A stretch of 64,000 nt of DNA from Sebastes aleutianus (Eukaryota > Chordata > Actinopteri > Perciformes > Sebastidae): assembly GCA_916700875.1 (NCBI GenBank), contig CAKAKS010000039.1, positions 6,907,544 to 6,971,543 on the forward strand. The letters are read 5' to 3'. Both the position numbers and the translations under genes were made by a program. Shown here piece after piece: positions 28,300 through 40,900 of this stretch. The stretch's first letter is position 1. Each line of letters opens with the position of its first letter. The notes beneath the pieces are model-generated. The model saw only the letters and a list, made by a program, of their open reading frames with translations. It made no database searches and was not told where the DNA came from.

Positions 28300-28764
28300 A
28301 AAATGCTATATTCAAAATAACAAGCGCCAAACAGCTGATGTGAAATAAGAGCACATTCAGGTCAGGTGATGAGCACATATTAGATTAACAACTAGAATAT
28401 ATCTACAGTTAGATCTATAACTACAGTTATGTTTGCTAAATTATATATCCTTCATGCTGGTAGCCTCAACCAAGGCTTACCCCATCATATGAAAACTATG
28501 AGGACTTTAAGAACTTTAAGCATGCACTATATCTGCAACCACTTTACACTATACATCCTATATACCACTTTATAGACTGCACATATGCACATATTCAATT
28601 TATTTATTGCACATACTACATTTATTTATTGACGGACTGCACACACTATGTTCATCTATTCACTCTGTATCTTTTATATCTCTATTATTGTTGTTGTAGG
28701 ATAAATAATATTTTTTAACAGTCTTGCTTGTCAAAATGTATTCAACAACTTTCTCCCTAATATT

Positions 28765-28804
<40 letters not shown>

Positions 28805-30680
28805 TCTTTGCTTCTCACTCTACCAGATCTACAGTAAAGCTGCCCTTTATAAAAACTCATCTTTTTAGCTTTTCTATTACCTAGTTATTACTACTCTATT
28901 GTTATTCTTTAACCTGTACACCTTAAATTTAATTTACAGCAACTATGAGTTTATGGTGGGAACATGTTTTTTTGCAAGCAGCATTTATGTAAGTAATAAA
29001 TTCAGCTAATTTATGTGTCAGATGAAGAGGTAAACAAGGCTGGATTACCAACTGCTCTGGGTTCCTCAGAGCTCCAATCTGATTACAATACTTTATATCC
29101 CTGTACTATAACACTTAGATCTAAGGTACCTGCTCTGGCTTTCAGTGAGTCAGTTATTCTTGGATAAATAATAATTTTAACAGTCTTGCTTGTCAAAATG
29201 TATTCAAGAACTTCCCCCTAATATTGGGTTTATATATATAGAGAGAGTCACTCTACCAGATCTACAGTAAAACTGCCCACAGCTGATATGAAATAAGAGA
29301 ACATTCAGGTCAGGTGATGAGCACTCATTAGCTTAAAAAGTAGAGTATGTCTAAAGTTAGATCTATAACTACAACTGTTATGTTTGCTATATTATTATGT
29401 CTCTGATAATCTGAAGTATTAAAATACTTTATAGCACTTAGATCTAAGGTACCTGCTCTGGCTTTCAGTGAGTCAGTTATTCTAGGATAATTATAATTTT
29501 AACAGTCTTGCTTGTCAAAATATATTCAATAACTTTCCCCCTAATATTGGGTTTATATATGTATATAGAGTCTGCTTCTCACTCTACCAGATCTACAGTA
29601 AAGCTGCCCTTCATCTTTTTAGCTTTTCTATTACCTAGTAGTCATTAGTACTCTATTGTTATTCTTTAACCTGTACACTTCTGCTAAATTTAGTTTACAG
29701 CAACTATGAGTTTATAGGGGGAACATGTTTTTTGCAAGCAGTATTTATGGAAGTAATAAATTCAGCTAACTTTTATGTGTCAGATGAAGAAGTAAACAAG
29801 GCTGGATTACCATCTGCCCTGGGGGCCCCAAAACTCTAGGTTCAGTCAGTTATTCTAGGATAAATAATAATTTTAACAGTCTTGCTTGTCAAAATGTCTT
29901 CAAGAACTTTCCCCCTAATGTTGGGTTTATATGTATATGGAGTCTCTGCTTCTCAGTAAAGCTGCCCTTTATAAAAACTCTTCTTTTTAGCTTTTCTATT
30001 ACCTAGTTATTACTACTCTATTGCCATTCTATAACCTGTACACAAATCTTGCTTACAGCTACAATGAGATTATAGTGGGAACAAGTTTTTTTTGCAAGCA
30101 GCATTTATGGAAGTAATAAATTCAGCTAACTTTTATGTGTCAAATGAAGAGGTAAACAAGGCTGGATTATCAACCCAATTCCCAGAACTCCAGGGGCCCC
30201 AAAACTCTAGGTTCAGTGTAGGTCTGTCCCAAATACCATTTTTTTGGGCTCCAAAGCTTCGGTGAGAAATATTCGAAGGTTTTTGAAGCTTAGCGGTGCT
30301 GCAGGCTGACATGTTCTTCGTTCTGTCTGTCAAGCGCCAAAAAAACAGCTGATATGAAATAAGAGCCCATTCAGGTCAGGAGATGAGCACCCATTAGTTT
30401 AAAAAAGTAGAATATATCTAAAGTTAGATCTATAACTACAACTGTTATGTTTGCTATATTATTATGTCTCTGATAATCTAAAGTATTACAATACTTTATA
30501 TACACTTAGATCTAAGGTACCTGCACTGGCTTACAGCTACAATGAGTTTATAATGGGAACATGTTTTTTGCAAGCAGCATTTATGGAAGTAATAAATTCA
30601 GCTGACTTTTATGTGTCAAATGAAGATGAAAACAAGGCTGAATTACCATCTGCCCTGGGGGCCCCAAAACTCTAGGTTCA
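28300..30680. repeat. Tandem segmental repeats in znf143 upstream intron
   Basis: Three blocks recur in the same order with 80-95% similarity by eye. Block A (CAGTCTTGCTTGTCAAAATG) is near 28722, 29183, 29500 and 29877. Block B (ATGTTTTTTGCAAGCAG) is near 28964, 29727, 30083 and 30562. Block C (GATATGAAATAAGAG) is near 29284 and 30349, with a diverged copy near 28339. Spacing between copies varies from about 320 to 950 bp. No coding content. Confidence 0.75.
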
Positions 30681-30683
30681 GTG

Positions 30684-31041
30684 TAGGGCTGTCCTGAATA
30701 CCATGTTTTTTGGGCTTCGAAGCTTCGGTGAGAAATATTCGAAGGTATTCGAAGCTTCGCGGCGCTGCAGGCTGACATGTTCTTCTCTCTATCTCGCCCG
30801 TTTCAGTGCCGCTGCTGCACCACTTTACACACACACACTTCTACACACAATAAACAGCAATATCCATCTGAGAATAACTAATAATAATGAATGTTGAATA
30901 TGAATAATTCATAATTTTGTGGGATTATTCTTTATTTCATGGGATTTATACATTAATATTACATACATAGAGATTCGATCATGTAACTTTGTATCCACTT
31001 TTAAAAAAAAATTGAAAACTAATTTTTTCATAGTATAAAAC

Positions 31042-31094
<53 letters not shown>

Positions 31095-31180
31095 AAAAAA
31101 TGAAGCATTCGAATAGTGATTTGGAGATTGAATACCATGGCAGCAGTCGAAGCTTCGAAGCATTTGGGTCAGCCCTAGTT
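30684..31180. mobile_element. Inverted-repeat element, family R7
   Basis: It starts TAGGGCTGTCCTGAATACC and ends GCATTTGGGTCAGCCCTAG, with GCTTCGAAGCTTCGGTGAG near the left and CGAAGCTTCGAAGC near the right. A left-end fragment is repeated at about 30212-30320, and a relative may lie at about 49985-50120. A (TA)n run of about 38 bp (31052-31089) lies inside. Confidence 0.65.
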
Positions 31181-31995
31181 TAGTGTGTATACTTATTTAT
31201 TTTTCAAAGACAATGCACAATGATCAACATCACTGTAAAAGTGACAGTGACAGGAGTGTAATTTTCAATTGTTGTCCCTTGGACAGATGTTAAATTAGCC
31301 ATTAAAACAACAATAAAACACATAACATGTCAAATTAGAACAGGCGAAAACAAAACATGAAGATAAAAAAAGCTTAGAGGAGTGAGGCAAGCATCATGTA
31401 AAGTACGACATGTATGGACATGTTGTACATGTAGGACAATACAGACAATTACATAATACAAAACTATGTTAAGCAGACTATTGGCACAGGCAGTTAAACA
31501 TGACAACATCACATTACATAAGGCGTACTGTAGGTAAAACCAGACGGGACTAGGTATGATTGCAAATTTGTTTTTATGACAAAGTTTTAAAATTTTGTAC
31601 AAAGGAAGGAACGATGAGAGTCACTGGTATTTAATGGAATGTTAACTGTTATTTGTTATAATTTAATAGAAATGTATATGGGAATATGCACCACAAAAGC
31701 ACAGTTACTGACATGATTATGCTTTATTACCTGAACTTGAGGCTCTTACTTGAAGTGGGTACCTGTGTCAAAATCTAGGTGTAAGGCCTTTGTTATTACA
31801 GTTTTGTACTTATATGTTGCATATCCCTAAATTAATGTGTTTGAGGCATTGCACATGTCATCAACACACCACTAGCTGTCACATCTCCATCCTCAGTGTC
31901 AGTGTGTCTCTGTGTGTGTGTTTACTGACCTGTGGACACCAGTATAAAATTATAAATGTGTCTCCTGTGTGTGTCTCCACTCCAGCAGCTGAAGC

Positions 31996-34900
31996 ATGCT
32001 CTTAGCCCAGATAAACCGGGACTCCCAGGGAATGGCAGAGTTTCACGATGCAGACGGGCAGCCGGTAACTCTCTGTCTCACGGAGGCCGTGACTGTGTCA
32101 GGTGAGCTCCCAAACTTGAATTTGTCATTGTTATAACATAAGACTGGAATACAGCTTGAGGTGAACAACCGCTGCAACCAGATGCAATAGAAAAAAACAT
32201 CTCATTCCATCCTAATTAAGTCAATTTTAAATTTACTTTAGTTGCCCAGTGAAAGGAGTAAAATCTAATCAGTGAGTTGTATTTATCAGTATCAGATCTT
32301 TGTCATCTCTTGTCCGTGTGTAAAAGCTATGAGATCATCAAGTAGGTAAACATGATCGTGCAGTTTGTATTTTAAGGGATATGAACTAACTCAGTTCAAA
32401 GTTGCCATGTGTAACCATAACATGATGATCTTCTTACTTTATGTATTGTCATTGTCAAATGATTTTCCCAGATGGCGATCAGATGGAGAGCATGGACACG
32501 GTGAGCCTGCAGGCCGTTACTCTTGCAGATGGATCCACCGCATACATCCAACACGACTCCAAAGGGGGTTTTTCAGATGGACAGATCATGGACGGCCAGG
32601 TGATCCAGCTGGAGGACGGCTCTGCTGCCTACGTTCAGCATGTGTCGATGCCCAAAGGAGGTAAAACACAATCTAAAATCAATCGTTTATTTCATCTGGA
32701 TGACTTAATGCCATCTTACTGTTGTATACATACTGTGGAGATATCCAGAAATTCAAGCTATGCGTAGGTTACTGTTGGTGAGGTCATTGTGCCTAATGTT
32801 TTTTTTTTCTGTTGTAGGAGGGGACAGTTTACAGCTTGAAGACGGACAAGCAGTTCAGCTAGAAGATGGAACAACAGCCTACATTCACACACCCAAAGGT
32901 AAAACATGTTTTACACATAAGACAATTCCTTTCATCTCATTCTTCAGTAATTTTATTTAAATACATATCAATGTAAAGGAGTAAACCGTTATAAAAATAC
33001 TAATATTGTTATATTTCATCAGTCGGTTGTATTCAGTTCATTCTACAAGTCATTTGTGATGAAGAGTTGTAATGGGTTTTTTTTTAGGTTTAGAGTTTTT
33101 ATGCTTATTTTTCTCAGTTTAACACACAACAAAAAATACATTACAAACTTAAGACAAGAAGAAGAAGAGAAATAACGTAAGGAAAGATTAAAAAAATGTT
33201 GTGATTAATGTTTTGGTTTACCTTCTTTGATTCAATCTGCCTCTGCTTTTCCATAATGCCTTTTTAAAACCTCTAGAGAACCATCTCAGTTTCATTACTG
33301 GACCTGAGCCCAGTTTCTCTGTCTCGACATGAACATCCTCTCCTTGTTTCTGTGCAGATACATATGACCAGAGCGGCCTGCAGGAGGTGCAGCTGGAGGA
33401 CGGCAGCACCGCCTATATCCAGCACACAGTGCACATGCCCCAGTCCAACACCATCCTGGCCATCCAGGCCGACGGCACCATCGCAGACCTGCAGGCTGAG
33501 GCCACGGCCATCGACCCGGAGACCATCAGCGTGCTGGAACAGTACACCACCAAGGTAAACATAATTTTACTGATGTGTCACTAACTCTGGCAAACCTGTC
33601 ATTTTGTCCTTTTTCCTTTGGAATAATCTATTGATGCTATACTGCACTGCAAATAATACTGGAACCCTTTTTAGTTATACTTTTACCTTCCACATACATA
33701 ATAATAATATTAATCTGCTGATTATTTTCTTGAATAATCAATAGTCCGGTCTATAAAATGTCAGAAAGTAGTGAAAAAATGTCCATCCCAGTTTCTCCAT
33801 GTCCAAGGTGATGTCTTTAAATGTCTTGTTTTGTCAGTCCAAAACCCAAAGATATTCAGTTTAATATGATATAAAACAGATAAAGCAGGTAATTTCCATA
33901 TTTGTGAGGCTGAAAGCAATATTTTCTGATTACTTTAAAAGTTAATCGATTATCAAAATTGCTGGTGATTATTTTTCTGTCAATCAACTAATCGATTAGT
34001 CAACTAATCATTGCAGCTCTAATATATACAGTATATCCTTTTAATGTCTAAAATATCAGTGACCTTATATTAAATGCATCTAGACTTATATATGCTTATA
34101 ATATATTTATTTTATTTTCCAAAACTTCTTTTGTAACTTGTTTTTTTCCTGCACTGACATTGTTAATTTTTTCTTTTATCTGTATATTTATTTTATTTTA
34201 TTTATTTTTTTCGTAAAAGCTGAAATGTATACAATCTATATTAGGGATACATCAATCTGACTTTTTCAGTATCCGCCGATACCGAGTACCGATCCGATAC
34301 TAGTTAATAAGCTGTAAGCCTCATTATGTGGACTGTGTGTAACTGGGATCATTCTTTTATGTATAAGGCAACATCAGGCTTAACTTAACATTGCTTTCCT
34401 AACTTTGTAAAACAAAATTCATAGGTATACATTTACTAAATTATTATTTATTATTAAAATAATAAATCGTACACCAGTAACTTGGTAAAAAAAATCTTTA
34501 AAATTACAATTTAAGTGGAAACCTTGTTAATGCAGCAACAAATTGGTCAAAACTTAAATTTAAAAAGGAATTTTAAATTCCAGGTTATAATGTATATAGT
34601 ATATAAACATAAAATTGAATTGAATAGATCGGCTCCATTGTCACCGATACCTGATCCAGCTATTTGAGTCAGTATCGGACTGATATAAGATCCAGTATTG
34701 GTGCATTCCTAATCTAAATACATAATATGATGGGAAGCATGTGCTAATGGAGACTGTATTGACATTTTCTTATAATAGATTGAATTTTTATCCCTTACAT
34801 TTCTCTTGGTTGTGAATGTTCATAACTCTGACAGCACACATTCTAATAAGATGTGTCCTTTCTCCTTCCTGTCAGGTGGAGAATATAGAAAACCCTTTGG

Positions 34901-37900
34901 GGTCCTTCGGCAGAGTGGAAGCAGACAATGGCGTCCACATGCGGGTAATTTTTCTACAGTATTTTTTTATTCTTTATTTTATATATCCTTTGTCCAGGTT
35001 TAGTGGAGTCTAATTCATGTTTCTTTCAGATTGTGTTACAGGGTCAAGACAACAGGTCTGGAAGGGGCTCAAACGTAGGAGAGAAGTCTTTCCGCTGTGA
35101 ATACGAGGGCTGTGGAAAGCTCTACACCACTGCCCACCATCTCAAGGTCAGTGTGGGTGTTTCATAGTTGTGTGTGCGCGTATATGTGGTCATGAAAAAA
35201 AAAAGTGTTGCTGTGCTTGCGCCTACTCAAGTGTGAGATTGTTTAAAGACAAAATTTCCGTTACACCATCTTCCTATGATGATGATGTTAGTTTGCTACA
35301 GTTTTGTTTGTGTGTCCTGCAGGTACACGAGCGCTCCCACACCGGAGACAAACCATACGTCTGTGACTATCCTGGCTGCGGGAAGAAGTTTGCAACAGGT
35401 AGCTGCTCATTAATCTTTATTATTATTTTTCAAATAACTTCCAATAACAAAGAAGCAAACGTGTTCTCATCCAGAAGAATGTCAAAGGCACAGAGATTAT
35501 TGTCCAACATTAAAATGAAGCCTTCCCTTACATGTCAGACATTTGGAAGATAGTAACAAATAATAATTAAGTTATAAAGTAAGAAAAAAAAAATGTGTTT
35601 CACTGCTTTTCAAAGGGGTTACCACATTGTTATATTCCTGTCATAAATTCTCTATTTGTATATTGTGTCAACCTTCACATGGAGCAGAACAATTATGTAT
35701 TAAAGGGAGTTCAAATAATTAATGCAACTACAGAGGACCACTTACATTTACACCTCACCCGCCACATTCATCACGTTACTTAGATCGACATTCTCCATAT
35801 ATTGTATAAAAAGACCCGAAATGTTTTCAAAAAGCGATTGTTTACCTTCAATAATGTAAAACATTTTTTCCAGAGGTAGAGTTATGGACAATTCTTTAAT
35901 CCAATTAATAAACTTTGGTTTTCCGGTCTTCTTCTGAGAGAGTGAGAAAAAAACTTTTTTCAAGCCGTAAACATTTTAAGCCATTTAACACATTTTTGAA
36001 AATAATTTACACATTGGATCATGTCATATTTATTAAATTTTAGGACATATTGCTTAATTTAGAGTATAAAGAGATCCATCACTTCATCAGAACATTTTGG
36101 CAGATTGCTTTGGAATTATTTATTGATTGCTGTAATGCTTTGATTCAATTCAGTTTATTTTTATGTAGCCTAAAATCATAACAGAAGTTATCTCAAGACA
36201 GCAGATCTAGGTCATACTCTATAATTTACAGTGACCCAACAAGAGATCACCCATGAGCATGCACTTGGTGCGACAGTGGCAAGAAAAAACTCCCCTTGAG
36301 CACTTTGATGAAAATGTTATAATTACCATAGTGACGTCACAAATTAACACTTTGAGATCAAAATAAAATTGGACTGATGTGTTCTCTATGCTACAGCAAA
36401 AGATTGTACAAAAATGAAGGTGTCTTAACCAGGAAAACGGGCTTAACTGAATGTGACTGACTCTCAATTTCTGTTTTTATGGTGATTTAAAGGGTATGGA
36501 CTGAAGAGTCACTCGCGCACACACACGGGGGAGAAGCCATATAGATGTCAAGAGTTAAACTGCTGCAAGTCCTTCAAAACCTCCGGAGACCTTCAAAAGC
36601 ACACAAGGACTCATACAGGTACCAATATAATTGTGTTACGTCATATGCTGGAAAAGGTGTGTAAATGTCTTATATGTGAGTTAAAGGTCTGTCACAGGCT
36701 TTATCGGCTCTTTACTGCTGCTGGGAACTGATAACTGCTACTTGGCCTCATGGCTGTTTAATACAGAAGTGAAGAAGAGTGTTTGCAGCTGAAATTATGT
36801 TATTTTGGTCAAAACTACCAGACCAGAGTTTTGCACCACTGGTTTTTAAAACAACACAGATTGGGGTTCAGTGCCTCCAGCCAGAATTTGTTGAACACTT
36901 TGCAAAGTTTTATTATTTGGATGTGTTGAGCTCTAATTTCCCCACAAAGCCACTAAAGCGCTGGAGGAGTTTTCAGGCACATGGTCATCATGAGAAGCAT
37001 GACTCCGAGGTGCTGCTGTTTATTTTTGAATAACAGGATTTTTGCAGTTTGCAGTCAAGTTCAACTGGATTCATTTCCATTATTATCAACAGCTGTGGCC
37101 GGAGGCTTTATGTTTTTGGGTTGTCCGTCTGCCTGCCTATTCTCGTGAACACAATATCCCAGGAATGCCTTGAGGGAATTTCTTCAAATTTGCCACAAAC
37201 GTCCACTTGGACTCACGGATGAACAGATTAGATTTTTGGTGCTCAAAGTTCAAAGGTCAAGGTCACTGTGACTTCACATCTATCCCATTCTTGTGAACAC
37301 AATGAACACCTGGAGGGAATTTCTTTGGAATTTGGCTCAAACGTCCACCTGGATTCAAGGATGAGCTGATTAGATGTTGGTTGACAAAGGTCAAGGTCAT
37401 TGTGACCTCAAAAACCCATTAAATCTAGTTTACACATAAAACTGGTCACAGCATTATTGAATTGAGGATTGCTTTTTAATCAAACACCAAAAAAATATCA
37501 ACAGACCCATACAATGTGTTTTGAAACATTATGGAGATGTAAAACTGGTCTGATGGGTAACCCCCTTAAATCCTCACATCCCATTTCTTGTCTGCAGGAG
37601 AGAAGCCTTTCAAATGCCCGGTCGACGGCTGCGGCAGATCGTTTACCACCTCCAACATCCGCAAAGTTCACATCCGAACACACACCGGGGAGCGGCCGTA
37701 CTACTGCTCTGAGCCAAGCTGTGGACGGTCATTCGCCAGTGCCACCAACTACAAGAACCATATGAGGATACACACTGGTGAGTCCTTTTACATCAGTCTG
37801 TCCCTACCAACTGGTAATGAGTTATGAAACCGTAGTTTAGTTCCTACTCCAGTTGTATGGAGCCTTAAGTTAAGTATGTAGTACTTTTTGAGTCTTCTTG

Positions 37901-40900
37901 AGTGATCTGTGTGAATAGTTTGCAGAAAAAATTATGGATTGAGGATGGAGTTTTGCTTGAGTACGATTTGTTTACAAGAAAGAAATGGTTAAAAGATATA
38001 TATAGATACTTTAACATTGTAGTAAGGACTGAAAATTTCACAACTTTTATCATTAAAAATGAAATTCAAACCTCTTTTTCTACTTCTCCAGGAGAGAAAC
38101 CTTATGTCTGCACAGTGCCTGGCTGTGAAAAGCGCTTCACAGAATACTCCAGCCTTTACAAACACCATGTGGTTCATACACCCTGCAAACCTTACAACTG
38201 CAACCATTGTGGGAAAACCTACAAGCAGATCTCAACACTCGCCATGCACAAACGCACAGCGCACAACGACACAGAGCCCATCGAGGAGGAGCAGGAGGCC
38301 TACTTTGAACCCCCAACAGGTCGGTGGATATATAATGATTGCTGGTTGCAGCTTCTTCAGTGGGAGAATTTTTCATATATAAAAAAAATGTAAATAAAAA
38401 AGTAAATGATTATATTTAAGGGTTGGACTGTTGATCAAATACAACAAGTAATCTGAATATATTACATTGAGTTGCGGGGAAATTATGATCATTTTTCTCC
38501 CGTTTCTGACTTCAACAAACGAACAAATGATTAATCGAGATCATAACTTTCAGATTAATTGATTCCTAGGGATATTTGAATATTAGATGCTTTAGTGTGT
38601 TATATATGATAATAAACTGAATATCTTTGGGTTTTGGACAGATGGTCAGATAAAACAACACAAAGGAATTATTAGTAATGTCAACTTGGACTTTGGGAAA
38701 TTGTAGCATTTGTCACTTTTTAAACTTGTTTGAAAAAGAAAAATAATTGTTAGTTGCAGGCCTACTTGAATGATATTCAAAGGGAATGTGGGTGATATCA
38801 ACAAAAATAGGATAACAAAGAAACACTAGGATATAGCCTACATAAGTGTAGTGAAAATGAAGGTGTAAAATATCCCACCAATGACAATAATAACACTAGA
38901 CCATATTAAGCAGAAATAAGTATGTGAACGAACACAAATGTGTACAATGTGAAGTGTACAGGAAATATACACAGAATGAAAATAAACAAAATATGAAACT
39001 ACATAATGAATATCATGAAATGACATTATCTCAATTGTGACAAAACAAACTCTTTCAATCTCATTTCAGATGCCATTGATGACCCCAATGTCAGCTACAC
39101 GACAGCGGTGGTTGAGGCGGACGACTCCGGCTCAGAGCAGGTTCCTGTGGAGAGCGTGGAAATGATTGGTCAGCATCACGTTGCCTTGGTAACGCAGGAG
39201 GACGGAACACAACAGCAGGTAATGGAATATGAATGATATATTCCGAGGATAACTATGAAGCTAATACTCGATAGATATTTTGAAGAGAAAACGTCAAAAC
39301 TAAACATGACCGTGTTGTTCAGCATTATTTAATGTGAAACTGAATATTCTTCACTCTGTATTGTGTCTCACATCAGGTCAGTATCTCTGACGCAGACTTA
39401 CAAGCTATGGGTGGCACAATCACCATGGTAACCCAAGAAGGCACAACCATAACCATCCCAGCCCACGAACTGGCGACGCAAGGTGCTCACGCGGTTACCA
39501 TGGTAACATCAGACGGCACAGAAGAACAGGTAAACAATTGACAGAGTTTTTGTGTAGACTGTACAAAAATGTTGTTGCAGAAAACTGCCTTTTTAACCCT
39601 TTTACCACCTTCCCCGTCATACGGTGCACCTATTTAACAATATATTACAAAAAAAACAATTTCTTCGTATTTTTATATCAAAATCTAATTTGGATGGTAG
39701 AATTTAATCCGCTTTTTCATTACACCTTACATTAAAAATAAAACAGCAGCAGTGCTGGAGACAATGTGGGCAGATGAATGCCAATCCCTCACATATTTTC
39801 TGGTTATGTATAAAAATACAAACATTCCGGGACAGGTAATTCAGATTTTACGCTACAAGATTCTCAGGGTGCCCCAGATTGTTTATCTGGGATTGATACC
39901 CGGTGACATAATTCACAAAAAGGACATCTAAGTCTTCACAGCAGGTCTGACAAGAATGAATCAAAGGTTGTAAACCTTTAATTTATTTTTTTTATTTCTA
40001 TTTTTGTCTGTGTCATTTTGTTATGGATTTTGGTCAGTGTAATAGTAACTGAAAAATAGATAAATAAAAAGTAGAAAAAAAGAAATGTTACAAATATACA
40101 AACAGCCACACCACAACAGAGTTTTTCAGGCTAAACAGGAAGGCAATACAGGCACTCCAAAGTCTTAGATCAAGTGACAAAGCCTTTATTGTAGTGGCTA
40201 AACCATTTAAAACCAACATGTTTCCACAAAGGAAGGTCTTCGTCAGGGCATTGAACAAACAGAAAAAAGGGGTGTGGTCTCACCTTTATAGTATCAGCAA
40301 CCAACCCTATTACACAGAAAAAAAGTTATTTATATACATCATCATCGATGGAAAATAGGTACCCATATATAGGTTTTATAGGCTGTAAGAAAAAAAGGGA
40401 AGCCTATACAGAGAAATGAAAATACAAAAAACATGTGAGGTCTATCTCCTCATTGAGACCAGGCTACTTTTTCAGGCATCTGCCCATTTTTTAGCCTTCA
40501 TGGTGGACAACCAATTCTCTGCTGGACCTCCATAATGGCACCATATGTTGTCAGTCACTATCTGATTTGTGACCAAACACCAAAGCAGTCGATTGATCTG
40601 TGTACATCAATGTCTCTGTCTCCCTCAGGTGGCCATCATGACGCCGGACATGGCCGCGTTCCAAACTGTGGAGGAGGCAGCCTACAGCCAAGTACAGGAT
40701 GACATTCATCCTGTCACGTTACTGGCCACGTCCAACGGCACTCACATTGCTGTGCAGGTTGGTAGACCGACACCGTAGGAGTGAATAGACTGGTGGGGTG
40801 AGTTCCAATCTGTGAATATGTTTAGTTCGTTTTATAGAGGAAGAAGAAGAAGACTGGATACATCTGCCACTCAGTGTTCTGTTGTTGAAATGCAGAAAAT

